Shown: positions 1 to 8,055, counted from the first letter of the stretch. The stretch: DNA of 35,715 nucleotides from Candidatus Falkowiibacteriota bacterium (GCA_026396875.1 JAPLVY010000005.1:124595-160309); one strand, 5' to 3'. Numbers and translations: made by a program. The notes: a model not told the origin generated them from the letters alone.

Positions 1-35
1 TCTTTGATAAATTGTTAATTTTCGTTTTTAAAAAA

Positions 36-57
36 TAAAAAAACCACATTTGGTTTT
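36..57 (-). terminator. terminator of tRNA-Val
   Basis: Read on the minus strand, a 7-bp stem (AAAACCA / TGGTTTT, 4-nt loop) is followed by a run of T. It lies just downstream of tRNA-Val and fits a Rho-independent terminator. Confidence 0.7.
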
Positions 58-62
58 AATGT

Positions 63-135
63 GGGCGCACGAGGATTCGAACCCCGGACCCCTTCGGTGT
101 AAACGAAGTGCTCTAACCAGCTGAGCTATACGCCC
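63..135 (-). tRNA. tRNA-Val (anticodon TAC)
   Basis: A complete cloverleaf of 73 nt can be drawn on the minus strand. The acceptor pair is GGGCGTA / TGCGCCC, the anticodon loop is TTTACAC and the T arm contains GGTTCGAATCC. The anticodon TAC reads Val codons. CCA is not encoded. A terminator-like hairpin (139-160) sits 3 nt upstream of the 5' end, so expression needs readthrough or a promoter overlapping that hairpin; a TATAAT lies at 166-171. Confidence 0.93.
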
Positions 136-138
136 TTT

Positions 139-160
139 AAAAAAGCCGACAGGCTTTTTA
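139..160 (-). terminator. terminator between tRNA-Leu and tRNA-Val
   Basis: On the minus strand, AAAAAGCC, loop TGTC, GGCTTTTTT: a strong 8-bp stem with a T tract. It ends the rplS/tRNA-Leu transcript but lies only 3 nt before tRNA-Val. Confidence 0.75.
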
Positions 161-195
161 AAGATATTATATCAAAATTTTAACGATGACTGTGG

Positions 196-282
196 TGGTG
201 GGCGAAAGAGGACTCGAACCTCCACAGCCTTGCGGCCACAAGCCCCTCAAGCTTGCGTGTCTACCAGTTTCACCATTCGCCC
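196..282 (-). tRNA. tRNA-Leu (anticodon GAG)
   Basis: A class II tRNA with a long variable arm. The acceptor GGGCGAA pairs with TTCGCCC, the anticodon loop is TTGAGGG (anticodon GAG, Leu), and the T arm has GGTTCGAGTCC. The discriminator A and a genome-encoded CCA (196-198) are present. It lies 14 nt downstream of rplS on the same strand and is probably cotranscribed with it. Confidence 0.93.
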
Positions 283-296
283 AAAATGGGAAAGAC

Positions 297-680
297 TTAT
301 TTAACAGCCTTAACCACGGTTTCTTTCAAGCGTTTTTTATATCTTCCTTTCAAGTAAGTGAGCTTGGCGCGGCGAACTTCGGCCACTTTCTTGATTTCAA
401 TTTTAGTAATAGTTGGCAGATTCAACGGAAAGATTTTTTCAACACCAATGCCATCAGAAGTTTTTCTAACGGTGATTGTGGACCCTTTTTCTTTGCCGTG
501 TTTACGGGCAATAATCATTCCTTCAAAATATTGAATTCTCTCTTTTTCTTCACCTTTAGAATTCAACTCTTTGATTTTTTGGTGGATACGCACAGTCATT
601 CCTGGCTTCAATTCTGAATCCTGGGTGATGGTCTTGTCTCTCTTTGCGCCGGATGAAACGGCAGTAGTTTTTTCAGCCAT
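297..680 (-). CDS. rplS: 50S ribosomal protein L19
   Basis: L19 sits at the 30S-50S interface of the ribosome. The 127-residue product carries the family core in order: GMTVRIHQKIKE near residue 28, RIQYFEGMIIARK, then GVEKIFPLNLP and a basic end RRAKLTYLKGRYKKRL. A short Lys/Ala/Ser-rich N-terminal extension of about 20 residues precedes the core; the usual bacterial length is about 115. The ATG at 680 is the only sensible start, with no Shine-Dalgarno site in front. It is followed by tRNA-Leu and preceded by a 67-nt leader with an inverted repeat. The partners trmD and rimM, common next to rplS elsewhere, are absent here. Confidence 0.96.
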   Translation of the reverse strand: MAEKTTAVSSGAKRDKTITQDSELKPGMTVRIHQKIKELNSKGEEKERIQYFEGMIIARKHGKEKGSTITVRKTSDGIGVEKIFPLNLPTITKIEIKKVAEVRRAKLTYLKGRYKKRLKETVVKAVK

Positions 681-708
681 ATGATTGCTAATTTATTTAT
701 TTAAACAA

Positions 709-738
709 TAAAACCACCAGCCTTAAGCTTAGGGTTTA
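709..738 (-). promoter_or_regulatory. inverted repeat in rplS leader
   Basis: The leader of rplS can fold with an outer stem TAAACC / GGTTTTA around a near-palindromic CCTAAG-CTTAAGG core. There is no T tract, so it is not a terminator. Ribosomal protein leaders are often autoregulated; that role here is only an inference. Confidence 0.35.
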
Positions 739-753
739 TCTTAGTCTTGTCTA

Positions 754-782
754 ATATTATAACGAATAATATCAGATGTCAA
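754..782 (-). promoter_or_regulatory. rplS promoter
   Basis: On the minus strand: -35 TTGACA (777-782), 17-nt spacer, -10 TAATAT (754-759). The expected transcript start is near 747, giving a leader of about 67 nt. Confidence 0.6.
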
Positions 783-796
783 GGACGGGAACTTAA

Positions 797-1363
797 TTAT
801 TCAATATCTGTTTGAGGTAAATTATTCTTGACAAATTCCAAAATTTTTTGTCTTACCTCTTCAATCCCGAGCGCGCTAGTATCTAAGTAAAAATCGTAAT
901 TTTCTGGGTTATAAACCTCAATATTAAAAAATTTCCGATAACGGATCTCGTCACTAGTCTTTCTCTCTATCAATATTCTGGAAATTTCCTCAATACTGGC
1001 GTCAATTCCCGCTTCCTCGGGACGACTTTCTAGATCAGAAAACACTCTGATTGCTGCTTCCTCCTCATTGACATCCAGGTATATTTTCAGCGAGTGAGGG
1101 ATAAAATGCCAAGAGGTGCGCCCTTCAATCACAAAATTATCACTAGTCTCACCCAATAAGCGCTGATATTCGTCAACCTCCAAATCGGTCTGCGGGTCGC
1201 TCTCTCCTAATTTATTATATTCCGCCAGAGTGAGTCCTCGTTTTTTGGCCGCTTCCCGCCTCAGACCACCCATATAATAACGAGGCCAAGACAAATCTTC
1301 CGCGAGTTGTTTGGCGATCGTGCTCTTTCCGGAGCCATGAGCACCGCCAATTGAAATTATCAT
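797..1363 (-). CDS. cmk: archaeal-type cytidylate kinase
   Basis: Predicted to phosphorylate CMP/dCMP with ATP in the cytoplasm (pyrimidine salvage). The 188-residue protein opens with a P-loop, GGAHGSGKST (residues 6-15). It then has the pattern of the small archaeal-type CMP kinases: GGLRREAAKKRGLTLAEYN, SDPQTDLEVDEYQ and an IEGRTSW segment. The common bacterial Cmk is longer (about 225 residues) and has a different NMP-binding insert. A promoter (TTGCCG, 17 nt, TATAAT at 1371-1376) places the transcript start at about the ATG, so the mRNA may be leaderless. It is divergent from smc with 62 nt between start codons. A more general AAA_33-type nucleoside kinase is the alternative. Confidence 0.8.
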   Translation of the reverse strand: MIISIGGAHGSGKSTIAKQLAEDLSWPRYYMGGLRREAAKKRGLTLAEYNKLGESDPQTDLEVDEYQRLLGETSDNFVIEGRTSWHFIPHSLKIYLDVNEEEAAIRVFSDLESRPEEAGIDASIEEISRILIERKTSDEIRYRKFFNIEVYNPENYDFYLDTSALGIEEVRQKILEFVKNNLPQTDIE

Positions 1364-1372
1364 ATATTATAT

Positions 1373-1420
1373 TATAATGGTAAGATAAACGGACGGCAAA
1401 TCTTTTGCCTTTATTTTTTT
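1373..1420 (+). promoter_or_regulatory. smc promoter -10 and leader hairpin
   Basis: TATAAT at 1373-1378 predicts a start near 1385. A terminator-shaped hairpin follows in the leader: GGCAAA, loop TCT, TTTGCC (1395-1409), then a T-rich run to 1420, only 5 nt before the smc ATG. The upstream gene is divergent, so this hairpin does not terminate an upstream operon. Confidence 0.5.
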
Positions 1421-1425
1421 GAATT

Positions 1426-4400
1426 ATGTATTTAGAAAAACTTGAAGTTCAAGGCTTCAAATCTTTTGCCACCAAGAACTCTCTGCTATTTCCCGGCATT
1501 ATCGGTGGAGAAAAAAGAGGCATCACTTCCATTGTCGGACCGAATGGTTCTGGAAAATCCAATGTTGCCGATGCCGTTCGCTGGGTTCTTGGCGAACAAA
1601 GCCTCAAGACTTTGCGTGGCAAAAAAAGTGAAGATGTTATCTTCTCCGGATCGGACCAGAAAAATAAGCTGAGCATGGCGGAGGTCTCTTTGATTTTAAA
1701 CAACGAAGATAAAAGCGCTCTTAAAATAAACATAATTGAAAATGGCGAAGAGGAAGTCAAGGATGAAAAAGGCAATTCCTTTCTTGAATATTCGCAAATA
1801 GTGATTACTCGCCGACTTTTTAGGAGTGGCGAAAGTGAATATCTGATTAATGGCCAAAGAGTGAGGCTGTCTGACATCCAACTTTTACTTGCCAAAGCTA
1901 ATTTCGGCCAGAGGACCTATAGCGTCATCGGCCAAGGTATGGTTGAGGGTTTTTTAAATACTAATGCCTCGGAGCGAAAAGACTTTTTTGATGAGGCTAC
2001 CGGGGTAAAGCAATTCCAAATTAAGCGCGAAGCCTCTCTGAGCAAACTTCAAAGTAGTTATGAAAATCTACAACAAGTGGACATGCTACTCACAGAAATT
2101 CGTCCGCGTCTAAAAATTCTCACCAGGCAAGTAGATAAATTAAAAAAACGCAGCGAACTAGAAAGTGAACTGAAAGGATATCAACTAGAATACTACAGTT
2201 TTATTTGGCAAGAAATTGATCAGCGCCTTATCGGTTTTAATAAAAGATTCTTAGAACTAGAAAAAATTCAAATCGAAAAAGCCCAGCGCCTCGATAAATT
2301 AAATCAAGAACTCAATAAAATAAAAACCGACGATCTTTCCGGAGACTTGCGTGCCGTTGAACTTTCACTGGAAGAGCAACGAGGAGAACGTAATAACCTG
2401 GTTGGCGGGCTGGCTCGCTTGCAGGCGGAACTTGAAATAAACCTGGAAGCCCAGGGACAATTTGATGTTAGTTGGTTAAACAGAAAACAAGGCGAACTTA
2501 CCGAACAAAAGAGTCAAATAATTGCTGAAGTCACTAGCTTGGAAACTGATCTAGAAAATACTCCAGAACAAAATCTCAATATCAAACTGACCGAAATCGA
2601 CCAAGACATCAGAAAAGCGGGGGAGTTAAAAAGAGCAAATTACACAAAAAAAGAGGAGCGAGAAAGACTGGTCAAACAAATAAACCGCCTAGAAGCATCC
2701 CTGGAAGCCAACCTGGAAGCTCAAGGACAATTTGATGTCAGCTGGTTGAGCAATAAACACGAAGAACTGTCTCAACAAAAAATTAATTTAGAGCAAGAAA
2801 TTGAAGAATTAAAAAATAATAATTTTGGCAACCTAAATAGCGAACTAAACCAGCAATTACAGGCAGTAGAAAAACAAATTGACAGCCTAAACAGTTTAAT
2901 CAGAGAGGCTAATCGTTGGCTAGAACAAAACAAAAACCGAGACAACAAAGAAGAAATAAGCAGACTTATTAATGAATTCTTGGCTGGCCTGGAAAATTTG
3001 GAGAAAGAAAGTGATTTAGATTTAATCAAGAAAGAACTAAAAAAATTGAAGGATGATTTTGAGAAATCAATCACTGAGCTGATTACCGGACAGAACGAAG
3101 AAAAAATGTCAGAAATAAAAAATCATAAGGATAAAATCATCTCCTTAACCACCGAAAAACAGGTTTTAATTAATCAGATAAACGAAGAAAAACTAAAAGA
3201 ATCATCCGCGAGAGAGCGCCTGAGATTATTAAGCGATCAGTTGGCTAATATTTCTCGGGAGGTTGTCGATATTACTGCCAAGCTAGTAAAAAGCCAGGTG
3301 AAATTCGATTCTGAAAAAATTAACCAAGAAAAAGCCGAACTTCTCAAGCAGTCAGAATTACTTAGCGAAGAAATTGAAAATAGCGAAAAAAATATTCATG
3401 CTCTAGAGAGATATCATGATCGTCAAGAAATTATTTCCACGATCAACGAGGCGCGCCTTAACCTGTCAGCGAAAAGAGAAAGGGTTCGCTTACTAAAATC
3501 TCAGATCACCAGTATCGATCGAGAGCTGACAGATATCGCTGCCAAAATAACCAAGAGCCAAGTGAAATTTGACTCCGAAAAGATTGATCAAGAGAAAAAA
3601 ATAATAAATGAAAAAATCGCTGTAGTAGACGAAAAAATTCGTATTCTCAAGGAAAAATCTAACGCCCTTGAAGAAGTGCGCCAGGGTGAGAAGGAAAAAT
3701 TATTCACCGCTCAAAAAGGAATTCAGGCCATCCAGAGCGAACTAAACACAATTAATGAAGAGTTAAATGAAATTAAAATAAGCGCCGCGAGACAAGAAAC
3801 AAAATTGGAAGACTTAGAAAACAACATTCGCGGCGATGAACTTAATCTCGGGGAAATCAAGAGTCATCAAGCTCCCGAATCGCTAGACCGCGAAAAAGCT
3901 GGTAAAAAAATCGGCGACTTAAAGAATCAATTGGAGCAGATAGGTGGGCTGGATCCGGAAACCGAAAAAGAATATGAAGACACGAAATCTCGCCATGATT
4001 TTTTGAGTGCTCAAACTGAAGATTTGAACGAAGCAATTAAGTCCTTAGAAAAAATTATTAATGAGCTTGATGTTAATATTAAAAGCCGTTTCGAGGAAGA
4101 GTTCAAATTAATTTCTCAAAAATTCAACGAATATTTTAAGATTTTATTTAACGGTGGCGATGCTAAGATTGTTAAAGTGGAAAGCGGGGAAGAGGAAAAG
4201 GGGCAGGAAAATCAGGAAGAAATTGGAATAGTAGCAGAGAAACTAAAAACTATTAAGTCTCTGCGCAAACTCAATGCTACTGGTTCTAACGGAATCGAAA
4301 TTCAGGCAATCCCTCCTGGAAAAAAGATCCAAAATGTCGCAATGCTTTCCGGCGGAGAAAGAGCGCTCACCGCAATCGCTCTGATTTGCGCCATCATTAG

Positions 4401-4638
4401 CGCCAACCCATCACCATTTGTCGTTTTGGACGAAGTGGATGCTGCCCTGGATGAAGCAAATTCCGAACGTTTGGCGCAAATTCTTGATGACTTGTCTCAT
4501 AAAACCCAATTCATCACAATTACTCATAACCGAGCATTAATGAAAAAGGCCAATATTCTTTACGGTGTAACTATGCAATCAGACGGAGTTAGTAAACTTT
4601 TGAGCATCCGCCTCGAAGACACAGACAATATCCGCTAG
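1426..4638 (+). CDS. smc: SMC-like chromosome segregation ATPase, no recognisable hinge
   Basis: SMC proteins organise and segregate chromosomes with ScpA/ScpB. The N-terminal head has VQGFKSF, Walker A GPNGSGKSN (38-46), RRLFRSGESEYLING and DEATGVKQF. The C-terminal head has the ABC signature LSGGERA (974-980) and Walker B PFVVLDEVD (997-1005). Between about 200 and 880 the chain is charged coiled coil. The globular hinge expected mid-chain is not visible; around residue 533 two helices are joined by a short polar turn. Two modules are duplicated: GQFDVSWL at 344-351 and 434-441, and KSQVKFDSEK at 622-631 and 710-719. Length is 1070, against about 1180 in typical bacterial SMC. No Cys pair for a Rad50 zinc hook is seen. 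A terminator follows the gene, and yifB is next. Confidence 0.9.
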   Translation: MYLEKLEVQGFKSFATKNSLLFPGIIGGEKRGITSIVGPNGSGKSNVADAVRWVLGEQSLKTLRGKKSEDVIFSGSDQKNKLSMAEVSLILNNEDKSALKINIIENGEEEVKDEKGNSFLEYSQIVITRRLFRSGESEYLINGQRVRLSDIQLLLAKANFGQRTYSVIGQGMVEGFLNTNASERKDFFDEATGVKQFQIKREASLSKLQSSYENLQQVDMLLTEIRPRLKILTRQVDKLKKRSELESELKGYQLEYYSFIWQEIDQRLIGFNKRFLELEKIQIEKAQRLDKLNQELNKIKTDDLSGDLRAVELSLEEQRGERNNLVGGLARLQAELEINLEAQGQFDVSWLNRKQGELTEQKSQIIAEVTSLETDLENTPEQNLNIKLTEIDQDIRKAGELKRANYTKKEERERLVKQINRLEASLEANLEAQGQFDVSWLSNKHEELSQQKINLEQEIEELKNNNFGNLNSELNQQLQAVEKQIDSLNSLIREANRWLEQNKNRDNKEEISRLINEFLAGLENLEKESDLDLIKKELKKLKDDFEKSITELITGQNEEKMSEIKNHKDKIISLTTEKQVLINQINEEKLKESSARERLRLLSDQLANISREVVDITAKLVKSQVKFDSEKINQEKAELLKQSELLSEEIENSEKNIHALERYHDRQEIISTINEARLNLSAKRERVRLLKSQITSIDRELTDIAAKITKSQVKFDSEKIDQEKKIINEKIAVVDEKIRILKEKSNALEEVRQGEKEKLFTAQKGIQAIQSELNTINEELNEIKISAARQETKLEDLENNIRGDELNLGEIKSHQAPESLDREKAGKKIGDLKNQLEQIGGLDPETEKEYEDTKSRHDFLSAQTEDLNEAIKSLEKIINELDVNIKSRFEEEFKLISQKFNEYFKILFNGGDAKIVKVESGEEEKGQENQEEIGIVAEKLKTIKSLRKLNATGSNGIEIQAIPPGKKIQNVAMLSGGERALTAIALICAIISANPSPFVVLDEVDAALDEANSERLAQILDDLSHKTQFITITHNRALMKKANILYGVTMQSDGVSKLLSIRLEDTDNIR

Positions 4639-4671
4639 AAATAGTTTAATAAAAATTTATCAGCCCTTTGC

Positions 4672-4710
4672 TAGAATAAAACTGCCAAAATTCAAAGGCA
4701 GTTTTATTTT
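4672..4710 (+). terminator. smc terminator overlapping a possible yifB promoter
   Basis: AATAAAACTGCC, 10-nt loop, GGCAGTTTTATT (4675-4708) is a 12-bp stem with a T-rich 3' arm. An extended -10 (TGC TAGAAT, 4672-4677) runs into its 5' arm. A transcript starting near 4684 would lack most of the 5' arm and so escape termination before yifB (ATG 4725). Confidence 0.75.
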
Positions 4711-4724
4711 AATTAAAGAATTAT

Positions 4725-6221
4725 ATGGGCTGTAAAATATTTAGCGCTTCCCTTGTTGGTTTAGAAGCTCTTTTAGTAGAAGTGGAGGCCGACCAAGGCG
4801 GTGGCGAATTTGGGAAAATAAGCATTGTCGGTTTACCGGATAATTCCGTTAATGAAGCGCGCGAACGAGTCCGCAGTGCTATAAAAAATATTGGGTATGA
4901 CTTCCCTCGTCGTAAAATCACCATCAATTTGGCACCCGCCCAAATCCCCAAACATGGACCTCATTATGATCTACCGATTGCACTAGCAATATTATCTCTG
5001 AAAAACCAGAACACTAATAATCGGCAAAAAATATTTGTACTTGGTGAATTATCTTTATCTGGGAAAACCAAAAAAATAAAAAGTATTATTCCCTTAATTA
5101 TCCTGGCCATACAGCAAGGATTCACTGAAGTCTTTATTCCTTCTGATAATTTATCAGAAGTCTTGATTTTTAAAGGCCTACAAATTTTTCCAATTGCTTC
5201 CTTACATCAACTGGCTGGCTTCATTTTTAAAAAATTAACTCTACAATTCTTAGTCGCACCAGGCCCACCAGAGAAAAATAAATCCTTGCCACAGAATCCC
5301 TGGTTCAAAATTACTGGTCAGAATCAAGCCAAAAGGGCGGCCGAAATTTCCTTGGCGGGTGGACACCATCTCCTGTTTGTCGGACCACCAGGAAGTGGAA
5401 AAACTATGATTGCCAAGGCAATGTCCAAATCTCTACCAAAGAATACTCTCTTAAAATCTCTGGAGCTAGCTGAAATAAAAAGTTTATCTGGTCTAAATAT
5501 TGAAAATAATCAAACCTTTTTTCAAGGAATGTTTAGGGTGGTGTATCCGTCGACAACGGCCATGGCAATCCTTGGTGGTGGAAGAAAAATGCGTCCAGGA
5601 GAAATTTCCTTGAGCCATTATGGCATTCTATTTCTTGATGAATTCACTCAATTCCCCAAAGATATAGTAAACTCCTTGCGGCAGCCGATGGAAGAGGAGC
5701 GTGTTACTATTTCTCACGCCGAAACATCCTGCGTCTTCCCCTGTTCTTTTATCCTGGTGGCCGCCTGCAACCCTTGCCCATGTGGTTTTTTTGGTGATAA
5801 GGAGTTGGCTTGCCACTGTCATCCTCATCAATTAAAAAACTACCACCAAAAAATTCCTGGGCCAATTATCGATCGTTTTGACTTGCAAATTAAAGTGCGA
5901 AGAGCGGATGATCGTAAGACAAAAAATTACTCGCCATCACTAGAGAAAATCGCTAGAGCCAGACTAATCCAAGAAGAAAGAGGTTTTCTAAATGGCCGAT
6001 GCCCGGAAGAAAAAATTGAATTAATTTTTCAACTCGGAGAAAAAGAGGGGGAATTTTTTCAGCAAGCCTCCCGGTCTTTAAATTGCTCAGAAAGAGCAAA
6101 AACAAAGGTTATTAAAATTGCTAGAACAATTGCTGATCTGGATCAAAAAAAAGAAATTGAAATAAGCCATCTGGCGGAAGCGTTTAGTTTGCGGAGTGAC
6201 GATACAATTTGCTATAATTAG
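4725..6221 (+). CDS. comM: YifB/ComM family Mg-chelatase-like AAA+ ATPase
   Basis: The ComM/YifB family is a hexameric AAA+ helicase. In naturally competent bacteria it promotes branch migration during integration of taken-up DNA. The 498-residue product has the full architecture. The N-terminal Lon/S5-like ChlI domain (about 1-165) has ISIVGLPDNSVNEARERVRS and ITINLAPAQIPKHG. The AAA+ core has Walker A GPPGSGKTM (220-228) and Walker B GILFLDEF (300-307), a family Cys cluster CNPCPCGFFGD with later CHCH (348-366), and an RFDLQ segment. The C-terminal Mg-chelatase domain ends in SLRSDDT. Length is typical. The start at 4725 fits the family N-terminus. A YraN gene, often a neighbour of yifB, lies 3.5 kb downstream. 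Confidence 0.93.
   Translation: MGCKIFSASLVGLEALLVEVEADQGGGEFGKISIVGLPDNSVNEARERVRSAIKNIGYDFPRRKITINLAPAQIPKHGPHYDLPIALAILSLKNQNTNNRQKIFVLGELSLSGKTKKIKSIIPLIILAIQQGFTEVFIPSDNLSEVLIFKGLQIFPIASLHQLAGFIFKKLTLQFLVAPGPPEKNKSLPQNPWFKITGQNQAKRAAEISLAGGHHLLFVGPPGSGKTMIAKAMSKSLPKNTLLKSLELAEIKSLSGLNIENNQTFFQGMFRVVYPSTTAMAILGGGRKMRPGEISLSHYGILFLDEFTQFPKDIVNSLRQPMEEERVTISHAETSCVFPCSFILVAACNPCPCGFFGDKELACHCHPHQLKNYHQKIPGPIIDRFDLQIKVRRADDRKTKNYSPSLEKIARARLIQEERGFLNGRCPEEKIELIFQLGEKEGEFFQQASRSLNCSERAKTKVIKIARTIADLDQKKEIEISHLAEAFSLRSDDTICYN
6189..6218 (+). promoter_or_regulatory. promoter of the 6278-9644 operon
   Basis: -35 TTGCGG (6189-6194), 18-nt spacer, extended -10 TGC TATAAT (6213-6218). It overlaps the 3' end of yifB. 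The predicted start is near 6225. Confidence 0.55.
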
Positions 6222-6277
6222 ATTAAGTATTAATTATTTCATGCCCTCTTAGCGAGTGCTTGGTCTTTGTGAATCAT

Positions 6278-7642
6278 ATGAGCAAAAAATTAGTCGCCCT
6301 TGGTCTCCTTTTTACTTTTATTATCACCTCTGGCTTTGGCTGCAAAACTGTCAGCACGCAAACAAAAAAAGCCATGGAGCCGATTACTCTGGAATATTGG
6401 CGGGTTTTTGATGACTCTGATTCTTTTCAGGAAATAATTGATAGCTATAAAGTACTGCACCCGAATATCACAATTAATTACCACAAATACCGCATCGAAG
6501 AATATGAGACCGAATTAATCAATGCTCTTGCTGAAGACCGCGGGCCAGACATGTTCACCATTCATAACACTTGGACAAAAAAATACGAAAATAAAATCAT
6601 TCCTTTACCAGCACAAATTTCCATGGCCTACCAAGTGGAGAAAACCGGCATTCAAAAAGAGGTTGTGCCGGAAATGCGCACCACTAATAGCTTAACACCT
6701 AGCGATGTTCGCAGCCTATTTGTTGATGTTGTCGCCAGCGATGCTATTTCAAACAACCAAATCTTTGGCCTTCCACTTTCAGTTGACACTCTGTCCTTAT
6801 TTTACAACAAAGACCTTTTTAATAGCGCTGGTATCGCCAACCCTCCAGAATTCTGGGATCAAGTATTTCAGCAAGACGTGAAGAAACTTACCAAACAAGA
6901 CACCAAAAGACAAATCATTCAGTCCGGTGTCTCCCTGGGGGTAAGTAAGAATATTAACCGCTTTAGTGATATTTTGATGGTTCTCATGATGCAAAACGGC
7001 AGTAAAATTATTGATGGCGGAAAAGTTATTTTTAACGAGGTCCCTGAGAACCTTAGTGGCAGTGGATACAATCCAGGATTAGGAGCTTTGGTCTTTTTTA
7101 CTGATTTTAGCAACCCGATCAAAGAGGTTTACTCCTGGAATGATGCCCTGCCAAATTCCTTAGAAATGTTTATGAGCGGCAATTTAGCAATGACCTTTGG
7201 CTATTCTTATGATTTGCCAACAATCAGGGCCCGGGCGCCAAAAATGAATTTTGCCGTTGTTAAGGTCCCTCAAATTGCTGGAAACCCAGAAATAAATTTT
7301 GCCAACTATTGGCTCGAGACCGTTTCCAAAAAAAGTAAACACCCTAATGAAGCCTGGGATTTTGTTCAATATGCAACAAAAAAAGAACAGGCCAAGCTCT
7401 ATTTGGCAAAAACAAAAAAACCCACTGCCCTAAGATCATTAATTGATGAACAAAAGAGCGATGCCGAACTTGCCCCGTTTGTGAGTCAAGTGCTAACCGC
7501 CAAGAGTTGGTATCACGGAGCTAACCCGCTAGCCGCAGAAACTGCAATTGGCGACATGATTACCAATGCTGCTAAAAATTATGAACAGCTAAAAGAAGTT
7601 TTGGACTTTGGTGCTAACCAGGTTCAGCAAACTATTCAATAA
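6278..7642 (+). CDS. extracellular solute-binding lipoprotein (ABC family 1 type)
   Basis: Resembles the substrate-binding proteins of sugar/oligosaccharide ABC importers (MalE/UgpB type). From the ATG at 6278 (454 residues) the product starts with a lipoprotein signal, a hydrophobic stretch then SGFGC; lipidation would hold it on the outer face of the membrane. Family features follow: ITLEYWRVFDDSDSF, a DMFTIHNTW segment, GLPLSVDTLSLFYNKDLF, an AMTFGYSYDLP region and KHPNEAWDFVQYATK. A TTG 18 nt upstream is in frame but would spoil the signal peptide. No permease or ATPase gene is next to it. It is the first gene of a five-gene operon with a pilin-like and a RodZ-like gene. The ligand cannot be read from sequence. 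Confidence 0.85.
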   Translation: MSKKLVALGLLFTFIITSGFGCKTVSTQTKKAMEPITLEYWRVFDDSDSFQEIIDSYKVLHPNITINYHKYRIEEYETELINALAEDRGPDMFTIHNTWTKKYENKIIPLPAQISMAYQVEKTGIQKEVVPEMRTTNSLTPSDVRSLFVDVVASDAISNNQIFGLPLSVDTLSLFYNKDLFNSAGIANPPEFWDQVFQQDVKKLTKQDTKRQIIQSGVSLGVSKNINRFSDILMVLMMQNGSKIIDGGKVIFNEVPENLSGSGYNPGLGALVFFTDFSNPIKEVYSWNDALPNSLEMFMSGNLAMTFGYSYDLPTIRARAPKMNFAVVKVPQIAGNPEINFANYWLETVSKKSKHPNEAWDFVQYATKKEQAKLYLAKTKKPTALRSLIDEQKSDAELAPFVSQVLTAKSWYHGANPLAAETAIGDMITNAAKNYEQLKEVLDFGANQVQQTIQ

Positions 7643-7643
7643 T

Positions 7644-8054
7644 ATGAAATCAAAGCTCTCGGTAATTATCTTCTCATTAGCCATGATAATTTTTACCCCT
7701 TTATTGACCCAGGCGGCAACTACCACTAGTGGTACCAATATTTATATTGTCAACAATAAAGACGCGAACTACGCAACCGGAGATTATCAATTGCCAGATG
7801 CTATGGCTTTGGTGGTGAGAGTGGCTAATATAATTTTGCAGATTGTTGGAGTCTTAACCTTCGCCATGTTTATCTATGGTGGTTTTATGTTTTTAATGTC
7901 TGCTGGCAACCAAAAAACCGTCTCTCAGGCTAAGAGTATCTTACTTGCCGCAGTTGTTGGGCTCATAATTGTCTTTACTAGCTACCTATTAGTTCAATTC
8001 TTTATCGGCAGCATAACTGGAAAAGCCATGAATGGTCTTCAGGTGAAAAAATAA
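7644..8054 (+). CDS. TrbC/VirB2-like pilin-family membrane protein (copy 0)
   Basis: A 136-residue protein with the hallmarks of the type IV secretion pilin-like family. It has a signal peptide ending LLTQA-AT (cleavage near 24), a short variable segment, a first membrane helix (about 62-82) ending in IYGGFMFLMSAGN, a basic turn with QAKSIL, and a second helix (about 101-124) with VVGLIIV. The ATG at 7644 comes 1 nt after the preceding stop and directly starts the signal peptide. It belongs to the same family as the seven-gene array at 10146-12958 but is the most divergent member, with FLM where the others have WM. Whether it forms filaments or a membrane channel component is unknown. Confidence 0.8.
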   Translation: MKSKLSVIIFSLAMIIFTPLLTQAATTTSGTNIYIVNNKDANYATGDYQLPDAMALVVRVANIILQIVGVLTFAMFIYGGFMFLMSAGNQKTVSQAKSILLAAVVGLIIVFTSYLLVQFFIGSITGKAMNGLQVKK

Positions 8055-8055
8055 G

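Noticed and set aside
186-617. A 143-codon plus-strand frame across tRNA-Leu and rplS
   Set aside because: It runs antisense to a tRNA and to a clear L19 gene, with low-complexity Phe-rich translation. It is a shadow frame.
2772-3074. A 100-codon minus-strand frame within smc
   Set aside because: It is antisense to coiled-coil coding sequence; Ser/Leu/Phe-rich translation is typical of such shadows.
6260-6277. TTG start for the solute-binding protein
   Set aside because: It adds six residues before a good lipoprotein signal peptide; the ATG at 6278 fits better.
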